The position numbers and the translations under genes were made by a program. Of a DNA stretch of 64,000 nucleotides, positions 31,155 through 40,594 are shown in pieces. A model generated the notes under the pieces. It had not been told where the DNA came from and did not search any database. It saw only the letters and a program-made list of their open reading frames with translations. Every line of letters begins with the position of its first letter. The first letter of the stretch is position 1. Source of the DNA: Phytophthora colocasiae (Eukaryota > Oomycota > Peronosporomycetes > Peronosporales > Peronosporaceae); the NCBI GenBank assembly GCA_018806915.1, contig JAGKQI010000070.1, positions 105,187 to 169,186 of the forward strand. Direction: 5' to 3'.

Positions 31155-34100
31155 ATGTACGGCAACGACAAGCAGTCGCTTATGAAGCACGAGGATTACG
31201 AGCTGCACGGCACCCCAGCCACAGGCGACAACGATGGTGGCGCTGGCTCCTACCCGCAGGAAGGTCGCCCCATGATGCAGCAGGGATATGTGGATCCACG
31301 AGGACCCGCGCTTCCGCCCATGAACGTCTCGGACGCTGTCGGACTTGGCGGCCAGCGTGACAACATCATCTCGGTTCACGGCTACATGCACAAGCAGGGC
31401 AAGCGCACGATCAAGGGACCGATCCACAAGAGCTGGAAGAGACGTTATTTCGCCCTGGAGAAGGCCAAGATTTACTACTTCCACTCCCATTTGGAGTGCC
31501 GTCAGTACTTCACCACTCGTAACGCTGACCTAGTTGTCGGTGCGATCGAACTGAAAGACGCACTGCAGTTGCGTCCGTGTGCACGTCTGGATCTGCCCCA
31601 CAAGGGTTTTGAAGTCCACACGAAACGCCGTGTATGGGTGCTCTGTCCTGAAACGGATGAGGAGTACCGCATGTGGTTCCAAGGTGTTGAACGCGCCATT
31701 GTGGCTAACGGAGCTGGAAACATTATTGAAAGGAAGCTGCCCAACGTCCGCAAATACCTGATGAAGGGTAACCAGACGTACCGATTCTTCTACTTCCTGT
31801 TCCTTATTGCTGGAATTGTCGAACTGCTGGCGATCGTGTTCTGGTTCGTGATCGGCCTGGAACCTTGTGACGCGTCACGCCTGGAAGTCGACTGTGATAC
31901 AATTACGACCACATCATTGGACGTTCTGCGTTGCTCGTCCCAACCATTCAGCGGTTGGTTTACCCCGCCCAAGTGGTATCTGCAGGTTGCCGACGTCGAG
32001 AACGTTCAATGCTTCCGTGACCCTCCCATCCCGCAGTGGGCCTCGTACTTCGCAATGCTTTTCGCCGAAATCCTCACGTTTGCTTTGGGCGTTCTGTACT
32101 ACCTTGGGATGTGGAAGCCTGTGCGTCGTGGTGCCCACTACTTCGACGAGTTTGAGCCTCCTGTTCCCGATGAGCTGTGGCCCAAGGTAGATGTTCTGTT
32201 GTGCCACTACTCCGAGCCTGCTGAAGAGACTATCGACACTTTGATGGCCTGCATGAACCTGCAGTATCCGCCTCACCTCCTGCAGATCTGGGTGTGCGAT
32301 GATGGCTACTGCAAGGCTAAGTGGACCAAGGGTAACCCGGTCCCAACGGTGGAGCTGAACAAAGGTATTCTGGAAACTGCTGGTGATCTTCGTCAAGAAG
32401 TGGCTCAGTTCATGTACGATCGTGTCTGCGACCCCAACGAGGATATGGAGGTGTACGCGTGGCGTAAGCTTCACTCGTCCGCCAATTTGCCGTCTCCATC
32501 ACGTGTCAAGGTTGTGAACCGTGCAGATTGTGCCGTTGGCTCATTCCGTGACGACTACCGTTACCCTGGTCTGCCGCACGTGACTTTTATTGGCCGTGTA
32601 AAGCCGGATGTCCACTACTCGAAGGCTGGTAACATCAACAACTGCCTGTACAACGAAGGTGCCAACGGCCGCTACCTGATTATTCTGGATACGGACATGC
32701 AGCCTCACCCGAAGTTTATTCTGGCTACGCTTCCGTTCTTCTTTGATGACGAGGACCGACAGGATAAGGCTAAGTACATTTGCTGTGGCATTGGCTGTAA
32801 CGCGGTGGCAAAGCTCTGCTGTGCATCGTGCCAGATTGCTGGTGTTCCCGAGGAGCAGATCAGTTACTGCTCAAAGGACTGCTTTGAGAACGCCATGCAC
32901 GCCCAGAGTGCAGTCCATCGTCGTCAGGTGAATGGCACCATGAGTGAAACCCGCCAGAGTAAGATTGACATGCGCTGCATGAACTGTGATTCTAAACTGC
33001 CCAAGAACGGTATGTGTCGTAAGTGTGGCAACAAGGGTGCTGATGGCGAGGATGTATCATCGCTCCACACTTACTCGGACGACGTGAAGGACAACGCTGT
33101 GGCTTTCGTTCAGACACCACAGTATTTCCGTGACTGTATTCAACTCCAGATTGGTGACCCGATGGGTCACCGTAACGCTACGTTCTACGACGCTATCCAG
33201 ACTGGTCAGGATGGTTACGACTGCGCCTCTTTCGCTGGCACGAACGCTATGTTCCGTCGCGAAGCACTCGACTCGATTGGTGGAATCCAGTACGGTAGTT
33301 TGACGGAGGATTGCTACACCGGTCAGGTTCTGTGCTCAATGGGCTGGAAGGCGCAGTACTTCCGCAAGGATTTCGAAGGTGAACCGTCGGAGCGTATCCG
33401 TCTGGCTGAAGGACTTATCCCCGATTCGGTGGCCGGTTCGCTTGCGCAGCGTAAACGTTGGGCCAAGGGTAACTTCCAGATCGCTCTGATGAACAAGAAA
33501 ACGCAGTACTTTGACCCGGAGTGGAAGATGCCAGAGGTGCAAGTTCCGTCGTACCACAAGTCGAACAAGTTCATGCGTCGCGTGTTCTACTTCAACTCGA
33601 CGCTGTACCCGCTTGGTTCTATCACGGCGATTCTGTTCTACTACATTACGCTCTACTTCCTGTACTCGGGCTACGCTCCGATCTACATGGCTGGTGCCCG
33701 TCTGGTGTATGCTCTGGTGCCGAAGCTCTTTGTGCAGGGTGTGCTGTCGGCGCTGAGCAACCGTACCGTGGATAACAGCGATGTGATTCGTTCTCAGGAG
33801 GTGTGGTTCGCGTACGCATTCACGAACTGCACTGCTGTGCTGGAAGCTTTCTGGTGGAAGATCACAGGCAAGGAGCCCAAGTGGTTCAACACTGGTGGTG
33901 CGAGCCGTGGTTCGACTGCGGAGTTACCCAACGTGATCATCTTCTTCGGAACCGTGGTAGGTGTGCTGTGGTCAGTGGTGCGTTTCCTGGCTGGATACAA
34001 CAGCATTCAGACGTCGCACGGCGCGTCACTGCTGTTTGCCAGTCTAATGATGGGTCTATTCATCGCCGTCAAGCTAGCACCGAGCGTGCGCATGAGCATC

Positions 34101-34235
34101 CAAGAGTACTTTGGCTGGAGCTACGAGAGTCTGACGGACCAGGGTAATGTCGTCGGCTCGATCTCGATCGCGTTCGGACTTGTCTTCATCACGCTGTGGG
34201 TCTGGATCGAGGAGCCCACATCCAACCCCTTCTAA
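31155..34235 (+). CDS. CesA: Cellulose synthase with N-terminal PH domain (upstream copy)
   Basis: A single-exon 1,026-residue protein of the oomycete PH-containing CesA group. A PH domain covers residues about 70-182 (VHGYMHKQGKRTIKGPIHKS to WFQGVERAI). Two membrane spans follow (about 211-236 and 296-318). The GT2 catalytic region shows the DDG (Asp382, 383), DTD (Asp512, 514), TED (717-719) and QRKRW (765-769) motifs that bind UDP-glucose and the growing glucan. At least five further spans end the protein. Between DTD and TED lies a cysteine-rich insert (about 543-624) with MYND-like and CxxC ribbons. It makes wall beta-1,4-glucan at the plasma membrane. The neighbour at 35665 is a tandem paralogue. 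I do not assign CesA1, 2 or 4. Confidence 0.96.
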   Translation: MYGNDKQSLMKHEDYELHGTPATGDNDGGAGSYPQEGRPMMQQGYVDPRGPALPPMNVSDAVGLGGQRDNIISVHGYMHKQGKRTIKGPIHKSWKRRYFALEKAKIYYFHSHLECRQYFTTRNADLVVGAIELKDALQLRPCARLDLPHKGFEVHTKRRVWVLCPETDEEYRMWFQGVERAIVANGAGNIIERKLPNVRKYLMKGNQTYRFFYFLFLIAGIVELLAIVFWFVIGLEPCDASRLEVDCDTITTTSLDVLRCSSQPFSGWFTPPKWYLQVADVENVQCFRDPPIPQWASYFAMLFAEILTFALGVLYYLGMWKPVRRGAHYFDEFEPPVPDELWPKVDVLLCHYSEPAEETIDTLMACMNLQYPPHLLQIWVCDDGYCKAKWTKGNPVPTVELNKGILETAGDLRQEVAQFMYDRVCDPNEDMEVYAWRKLHSSANLPSPSRVKVVNRADCAVGSFRDDYRYPGLPHVTFIGRVKPDVHYSKAGNINNCLYNEGANGRYLIILDTDMQPHPKFILATLPFFFDDEDRQDKAKYICCGIGCNAVAKLCCASCQIAGVPEEQISYCSKDCFENAMHAQSAVHRRQVNGTMSETRQSKIDMRCMNCDSKLPKNGMCRKCGNKGADGEDVSSLHTYSDDVKDNAVAFVQTPQYFRDCIQLQIGDPMGHRNATFYDAIQTGQDGYDCASFAGTNAMFRREALDSIGGIQYGSLTEDCYTGQVLCSMGWKAQYFRKDFEGEPSERIRLAEGLIPDSVAGSLAQRKRWAKGNFQIALMNKKTQYFDPEWKMPEVQVPSYHKSNKFMRRVFYFNSTLYPLGSITAILFYYITLYFLYSGYAPIYMAGARLVYALVPKLFVQGVLSALSNRTVDNSDVIRSQEVWFAYAFTNCTAVLEAFWWKITGKEPKWFNTGGASRGSTAELPNVIIFFGTVVGVLWSVVRFLAGYNSIQTSHGASLLFASLMMGLFIAVKLAPSVRMSIQEYFGWSYESLTDQGNVVGSISIAFGLVFITLWVWIEEPTSNPF

Positions 34236-35664
34236 GACGAGGGAGAGCAGCAACGCAGCGTAGGGGCTTAGGCCAGTCAGGTCCGGTCCGCAGAGACTAG
34301 GGTGTTACATTGGAGGCCGTTGTTTCCAATGCTATTCATGCTTACGTTCTTGATTTTCAATATATTTTTTCGCTTCTACAGTTCCTGCTGCGCTACACCT
34401 TTGCGTGCGTGCAAGATGCATCCGAGTGATCTTTCTGAGCGTTAGACTGTCAAACTGACAGCAAACTGAGCCTGTTAGGCTCTTGATGAAACTCCTATAA
34501 CAAGAAACGACATACTTACTGAAGAAGATTTCACCGGTCTACAAAATGACGCATATAGGTCATCCCTCGGTCCGTTTCCTGGCCTACGCACATTTAAACT
34601 TCGAGACGGCCATGCAACATGGTTTGCGAATGGTGTTGTCGCTGATGTGCACCCAATGCGGCGAACCCATGGTGCATCAGGTATGGCATATGAGCCGAGT
34701 CCTCTTGATTCCTGCCTCGTCACCTGACCAAAAATTTTCGGCATTGAATCAAGATCGCACTTAGACGAGCAAGAGCGGACAAGCGGCGGATGGTCCGCTA
34801 ATAGGTCAATTGGAATGGGCACTTTCTGAGACGATGTAGATACGTCCTCGAAGCGATCAAGACTTGATTCAGGTCAGTAAGAACCGCTGTCGACGCAAGA
34901 ACATTGCATAGGTATGACCACAGTTAGCTATTTGAAGACTAATACATACAGCGACTGTATTCGAAAAATTCGGCATCGAATGAAACGCTACAGGTCCGAT
35001 AGAGTACTTAGACGTTAGGGAGTTTCGGCAACAATCTCTTGATCAAGATGAGCTGACGCCAACCAAACCCGGAAACCATTAAATCGACAAGACTTTAGCA
35101 CTTGTAAAGGCGGCAGCGAATGGTGGAGAGCACCACCTCCAATGGCATCCGGCTGTTTGGAGAAAAGGGCCCAGCAATATCTTATTCTCAGTTCGAGTTC
35201 CTTGATAAACGTGCACTGTTATAAAAGACAAGAATTTGCTATGCAGTGAATGAACGCAAGTTCCACAGCGCAGTTAGAATACGCATCGACACATGCATGG
35301 CAATTCGCTGAAGTGAATCTACCTATTTTGAATGGGTTCGATTCCCAATCTCTCCCGTCCGCTTGCCCTAGCCACATGAAGCGGTCGTACTTAAGCCAGC
35401 TCTTCCGTTTCCGCACTGGCTGCTTTTGCGATAGAGAGACCTCATAGCGCTTCACACTCGGCGTTTCGCGACAAGAGAGAAACCAACGCGGTGTCTAACT
35501 CGTCGCGAGGCAAACCTTCATTCGAGAGAAGCACGAGTGAGCGAGAAACGGAGCACTTCGGTGTCTGGTGCACGGTGCGTTTTCGTCCCTCCTTTTCATC
35601 CTTTCCTGCTTTCTTATAACTTGTTTTTTTTAGTCTCATTCGTACAGATCGTTCCTAAACGAAC
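34236..35664. other. Spacer between the cellulose synthase paralogues, with a coding-like relic
   Basis: Around 34495-34860 one plus frame reads as protein (DFTGLQNDAYRSSLGPFPGL, GHATWFANGVVADVHP, GWSANRSIGMG) with two or three stops. It looks like a fragment of an inserted gene or element that I cannot name. The last 100 bp before the next gene are pyrimidine-rich, with TTTTTTTTAG-TCTCATTCGT at 35625-35644. That is either an initiator-like site or the end of a 5' UTR intron. Confidence 0.4.
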
Positions 35665-38600
35665 ATGTTCAACAAGGACCAACCAGTGGCCGTCCCGCCC
35701 ACGGACGACTATGAAATGTATGCGACGCCCTCGGCTATGGACATCCGCCAACCTGGCGAGACGGAGATCGTACGTCGCGGTGGGTCACCTGATCCCCCAC
35801 AGCGACCGCCAGTCAATTCCGACGAAGGCGGCAGCTTCCAGGACAATGTCATTACGGTCCACGGCTACATGCACAAGCAGGGCAAGCGTGCCATTAAGGG
35901 GCCACTGCACAAGAGCTGGAAACGCCGCTACTTCGCCTTGGAGAAGGCCAAGATCTACTACTTTCACTCCCACTTGGAGTGCCGTCAGTACTTTACGACG
36001 CGTAATACGGATCTAGTTGTTGGTGCAATTGAGCTCAAGGACGCACTGCAGCTTCGCCCCTGTGCTCGTTTGGATCTGCCGCATAGAGGTTTCGAGATCA
36101 TGACGAAGCGTCGTGTGTGGGTGCTGTGCCCTGAGACGGAGGAGGAGTATCGACTCTGGTTCGAAGGTGTGGAGGAGGCCATTGTGGCCTGTGGCTCCGG
36201 TAACATTATCGAGAGGAAGCTGCCCAACGTCCGGAAGTACTACATGAAAGGCATCACCACCTATCGCTTTCTGTACTTCCTGTTCCTGATTCTCAGCGTC
36301 GTGGAGATCTTCGGTTTCCTTTTCTGGTTCGTTGTAGGTACCCAGCCCTGTGACTCGGGTAACCGAACGTTGGCGTGTCAGGACGTGTACGACAACAGCC
36401 CAGATGCTCTTGACTGTCTTGCTGAACCGATGAGCGGCTGGTTCACGCCGCCTGACTGGTATCTGACGCTGGCTGGAGTAGACGACGTTGTGTGCTTTCA
36501 CAACCCGCCAATCGCTCAGTGGGTATCGTTCTTTGCGCTTATTGTTGCTGAGCTCGTGTCCATGGTACTTGGTTCCTTGTACTACCTCGGCATGTGGAAA
36601 CCTGTCCGTCGTGGTGCCCACTACTTTGACGAGTTTGACCCGAAGGTGCCTGATGATTTGTGGCCGAAGATTGATGTTCTTCTGTGCCACTACTCGGAGC
36701 CTGCAGAGGAAACGATCGACACGTTGATGGCCTGCATGAACCTGCAGTACCCACCACACCTTCTGCAGATTTACGTGCTGGATGACGGATACTGCAGTAC
36801 TAAGTGGACCAAGGGGAACCCTGTTCCAGCTATTGAACTCAACAAGGTTGTGCTCGAGAAGTCCGGCGATCTGCGTCAAGAAGTGGCTCAGTTCATGTAC
36901 GACCGTGTGTGCGACCCCAACGAGGAAATGGAGGTGTACGCGTGGCGTAAACTTCACTCGTCTGCCAACCTGCCGTCGGCATCTCGTCCTAAGGTTGTGA
37001 ACCGTGCTGACTGTGCTGTTGGCTCCTTCCGTGACGACTACCGCTACCCTGGTTTGCCGCATGTGACGTATGTTGGCCGTGTGAAGCCCGCAATGCACTA
37101 CTCAAAGGCCGGCAACATCAATAACTGCCTGTACAACGAGGGTGCCAACGGCCGTTACATGTTGCTATTGGACTCGGACATGCAACCGCACCCAAAGTTT
37201 ATTCTTGCGACGCTTCCGTTCTTCTTCGATGACGAGGATCGCCAGTATAAAAACAAGTACTCGTGCTCGTGCACGGGCTGCCAGAACGTAGCTAAGATGT
37301 GCTGTGCTTCCTGCAAAATTGCTGGTGTGCCGGAAGAGCGTATCAGCTACTGTTCAAAGGAGTGCTTCGAGAATGCAATGCACGTGCAGAGCGACCTCCA
37401 CCGTCGTCAGGTGAACGGTACTTTGAGCGACGTTCGTGCCACGAAGAAGGAGCTTCGCTGCATGAACTGTGATTCGAAGCTTGGCAAGTCTGGCGTGTGC
37501 CGCAAGTGCAATACCAACAACAACAACGGTGATGCAGATGTGCAGATTCTGCACACGTACTCGGATGATGTTCGCGACAATGCAGTCGGATTCGTACAGA
37601 CCCCACAGTACTTCCGTGACTGTGTTCAGCTGCAGATTGGTGATCCGCTTGGCCACCGTAACTCCACGTTCTACGATGCTATTCAGACTGGCCAGGATGG
37701 CTACGATTGTGCTTCATTTGCTGGAACCAACGCTTTGATTCGTCGTGAGGCTCTGGACTCAATTGGCGGCATTCAGTACGGCACTCTGACAGAGGACTGC
37801 TACACTGGTGAGCGTCTAGTGTCGATGGGCTGGAAGGCGCTGTACTTCCGCAAAGATTTCGAAGGTGAAGCTGAAGAGCGTGTTCGTCTGGCTGAAGGAC
37901 TGATCCCCGACTCGGTGGCTGGGGCCATGGCTCAGCGCAAGCGTTGGGCTAAGGGTAACTTCCAGACAGCTCTGATGAAGAAGAACAAGAATGTGACTGA
38001 CCCAGAGTGGAAGCGACCGCACGTTGACATCCCGAAGTACCGCAAGCCCAGCAACTTTATGCGCCGTGTGTTCTACTTGAACTCAACTCTCTACCCGATC
38101 GATTCGATCCCGGTAATCCTTCTGTACTACATCACGCTGTACTTCCTGTACACCGGCTACGCTCCGATCTTCGTCAACGGCCTCCGCATTCTTGTGGCGC
38201 TGGTGCCGAAGCTTATTGTGCAGGGTCTGTTGTCAGCACTGAGCACGCGTGGTGTAGAAAACAACGACGTGGTACGATCACAGGAAACGAGATTCGTGTA
38301 TGCGTTCACCAACTTCACGGCCATGCTCGGGGCCATTGTGTGGAAGTTCACTGGTCGCAAATCACGATGGCTCAACAAGCGTGATGCCACACGTGGATCG
38401 CTGGCTGAGCTTCCGAACGTGCTGGTGTTCTCTGGTGCCGTGTTCGGCATTATCTGGGCAATGGTGCGTTACATGGTTGCGTACTACAACCGTGTGTACT
38501 CGCACGGTGACTCAATGCTGTGCGCCGCCGTCCTCATGGGTTTCTACATCGCGTACAACCTTGGTCCGAGCGTGCGGATGAGCATTCAGGAGTACTTCGG

Positions 38601-38715
38601 CTGGAGCTACCAGAGTTTGATGGATCAGGGTAACTTCATGGGTTCGATCTCGATCGCTGTGGGTCTCATGTTCATCGCGCTGTGGGTGCATGTCGAGAAG
38701 CCTGTGACGGGCTAG
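35665..38715 (+). CDS. CesA: Cellulose synthase with N-terminal PH domain (downstream copy)
   Basis: A single-exon 1,016-residue tandem paralogue of the gene at 31155, colinear throughout. The first 60 residues differ most. The PH domain spans about 61-173. Catalytic motifs are LDDG (Asp373, 374), LDSD (Asp503, 505), TED (709-711) and QRKRW (757-761). The cysteine-rich insert is kept (CSCTGCQNVAKMCCASC, YCSKECFENAMH, RCMNCDSKLGKSGVCRKC), one residue longer near its end. Membrane spans match those of the paralogue. Together the two proteins may sit in one synthase complex, as oomycete CesA isoforms are co-expressed during cyst and appressorium formation (family knowledge). The frame is intact and strongly codon-biased. 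Confidence 0.96.
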   Translation: MFNKDQPVAVPPTDDYEMYATPSAMDIRQPGETEIVRRGGSPDPPQRPPVNSDEGGSFQDNVITVHGYMHKQGKRAIKGPLHKSWKRRYFALEKAKIYYFHSHLECRQYFTTRNTDLVVGAIELKDALQLRPCARLDLPHRGFEIMTKRRVWVLCPETEEEYRLWFEGVEEAIVACGSGNIIERKLPNVRKYYMKGITTYRFLYFLFLILSVVEIFGFLFWFVVGTQPCDSGNRTLACQDVYDNSPDALDCLAEPMSGWFTPPDWYLTLAGVDDVVCFHNPPIAQWVSFFALIVAELVSMVLGSLYYLGMWKPVRRGAHYFDEFDPKVPDDLWPKIDVLLCHYSEPAEETIDTLMACMNLQYPPHLLQIYVLDDGYCSTKWTKGNPVPAIELNKVVLEKSGDLRQEVAQFMYDRVCDPNEEMEVYAWRKLHSSANLPSASRPKVVNRADCAVGSFRDDYRYPGLPHVTYVGRVKPAMHYSKAGNINNCLYNEGANGRYMLLLDSDMQPHPKFILATLPFFFDDEDRQYKNKYSCSCTGCQNVAKMCCASCKIAGVPEERISYCSKECFENAMHVQSDLHRRQVNGTLSDVRATKKELRCMNCDSKLGKSGVCRKCNTNNNNGDADVQILHTYSDDVRDNAVGFVQTPQYFRDCVQLQIGDPLGHRNSTFYDAIQTGQDGYDCASFAGTNALIRREALDSIGGIQYGTLTEDCYTGERLVSMGWKALYFRKDFEGEAEERVRLAEGLIPDSVAGAMAQRKRWAKGNFQTALMKKNKNVTDPEWKRPHVDIPKYRKPSNFMRRVFYLNSTLYPIDSIPVILLYYITLYFLYTGYAPIFVNGLRILVALVPKLIVQGLLSALSTRGVENNDVVRSQETRFVYAFTNFTAMLGAIVWKFTGRKSRWLNKRDATRGSLAELPNVLVFSGAVFGIIWAMVRYMVAYYNRVYSHGDSMLCAAVLMGFYIAYNLGPSVRMSIQEYFGWSYQSLMDQGNFMGSISIAVGLMFIALWVHVEKPVTG

Positions 38716-38904
38716 AGGAGCAGTGCTTGGTATCTAGGTTCAGCCAGATGTATAGTAGTGTCGGTGCCACTACTTTCTCAACTTCATCTTCCATTAGTTT
38801 TTCTTTTTATGCCATCTCTCTCGTAATGAATGTGGCTGTACACGTCGTGCTTCGGTTAGACTGTTGCTTTCGTCATTTTGGAGCGAACGATTGGAGAGCA
38901 GAGC

Positions 38905-39487
38905 ATGAACAGCGAGAGCTCATTCTTCGACCGGTTTCCCACGGTCATCGGGCAACCCGTACGCGTGCAGTTGCAGGATGGCACGTCCACAGACGGCGTA
39001 CTGTACTGCATCGACCCTGAAACCGACCACCTAGCGCTGTTGTGTCCGTCTAGTAACGAGGCATCGGGCTACGACGTGAAGATTGTGCTGGCGCACCAAG
39101 TTCGAGGCATCGAAGAGCGACCACAAGAGAGCGTGCGTCTCCCAACGTTAGCTGAACTGCGACAGGAGCTGAGGAAAGAACCTAGCAACGAACATCGTCG
39201 TGGAGACGTAGCGAGCGTGCACCACCGTAGGGAGTTGCTCACCCAATGCTTAGCTAAGGTACGTCCTGGAAGTGGCTTCCTATTGTGAGAGCAGCGACTA
39301 AAACTTGGATGCTTTGTAGAATTTCATTCCGTTTGAAGTGGACGCAGGTGGAAACCTTAGCGTGTTTGGTGGAGCTGCCACGATCAGCGCCCCATTTCGG
39401 ACCGTGCAGTGTGCGAACGAGCAGCTTCTGCGTCGGCTGCAGCAGCTCCTGTCTCAGGTGGACAAGCAACAGTCATTCCCGCAGTAA
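38905..39487 (+). CDS. Gemin6-like Sm-fold protein, two exons
   Basis: Exons 38905-39258 and 39320-39487 join across a 61-bp GTACGT...TTGTAG intron to give 173 residues. I choose ATG 38905 (MNSESSFFDRF). The N-terminal half looks like an Sm/LSM barrel (PVRVQLQDGTSTDGVLYCID, then VKIVLAHQVRGIEE). The C-terminal half resembles the AD domain of Gemin6/LSM12 proteins (NFIPFEVDAGGNLSVFGG, ISAPFRTVQCANEQLLRRLQ). Gemin6 pairs with Gemin7 in the SMN complex that assembles spliceosomal snRNPs. The family call rests on pattern and could equally be another AD-domain Sm-like protein. The gene starts about 190 bp after the cellulose synthase stop on the same strand. Confidence 0.65.
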
Positions 39488-40594
39488 TTGAACTTAATTC
39501 ACAGGACGCCATCAAGATGGCGGTGCCGGTGCAAGACACTGCAGCGTGGCCGTCTTCGCGAGTTCCAATCGCCTTCTACCGACTCTGATGCGTTGTTGCA
39601 TTGTTTTCTGCTTCAGTCTGTCCGGAAGGTCTCGACACGTCAGGGAATGGTGTCGCTGGACTCCAGCATGAAGGCCGGAGCACGTCGTCCAGTTGACGAG
39701 TGTTCGCGTGGAGTTGTAGAACTCGCACCGGCGTAGGTATCTTGTTGCCGTTGGCCTATGACGCAGACTTGAACTCGCCCCGTGACGAAAGCACTAAAGT
39801 TTTCCTCTACATGGACAAATGCCAGCGAGGATATACTACCCCCAGTGTGCAGCGCTTGCAAGGAAGTGCACGTATTAGCGTAGTAACATTAAATTCACGT
39901 GGCTGTATGTACTTCGTTTGGAATCGCCAGCACCTTCCGAACCCAACGGGCTGTTAGAAGCAATCAGTAGCTAACTATTATACCAGGGCTTCAATGGCAG
40001 CTACAGCTCTGGGCAATTGCAGCTTCATTCTAGCCATGCAGTGAGGTTGGCAATACCGTAGGTAGAGGCGTAAGCAAAAAGTGAACCCAGTTGATACTGG
40101 GAAGGAAGGGGTGCCGTGCATGCGACGTGTGCTGTAGCTGCCCGTCTTTAGCTGCTGGTTCTGGTCGACGACAAGCAGCATCAAGTGAGAGTTCAGGACC
40201 ACGTTACCTCGCGTGGAGCTCCTCCGTATTATGAGACTGCCGGACACACAGCAAGCGTTACGCGTCTACGAGTCTTGCGTCGCGCATGGGCGAAGTATTG
40301 TGGCCGCATCGCAGCCTAATGAAGAATCCATCACGAAAAGGCACGGTTATAAAGGTTAGTTCACCTACTGAGTTATGTTATATTGTAGTAAATGGAGATT
40401 TGTCATTCCACTCTAAAACTGATTCAAAATCAGTACTACAAACACCAACACTCACAACATGAACCAATCTCATTAGATGAACTCCCATTTGAACCATCTC
40501 AGTACAAACATCCCTCATTCCCGCCCTTTCTGCTCACCCAACGGCCGCAAAAAGCTCCGCATCTCTCAGTCTTCATCTTGCTAAGCCTTGACCG
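39488..40594. other. Spacer with unresolved coding-like frames
   Basis: Several overlapping frames of 70-90 codons occur on both strands (for example 39700-39957 plus and 40247-39978 minus). Some stretches look protein-like (STKVFLYMDKCQRGYTTP) but no start, splice pattern or family could be fixed. A decayed gene is possible. Confidence 0.35.

Noticed and set aside
35330..35355. GGGTTCGATTCCC, a tRNA B-box-like sequence
   Set aside because: No A box or cloverleaf can be drawn upstream at the right distance, so a tRNA gene is not supported.
36013..37098. Minus-strand frame of 361 codons opposite the second cellulose synthase
   Set aside because: It is antisense to a conserved catalytic domain in highly codon-biased DNA; such long antisense frames arise by bias.
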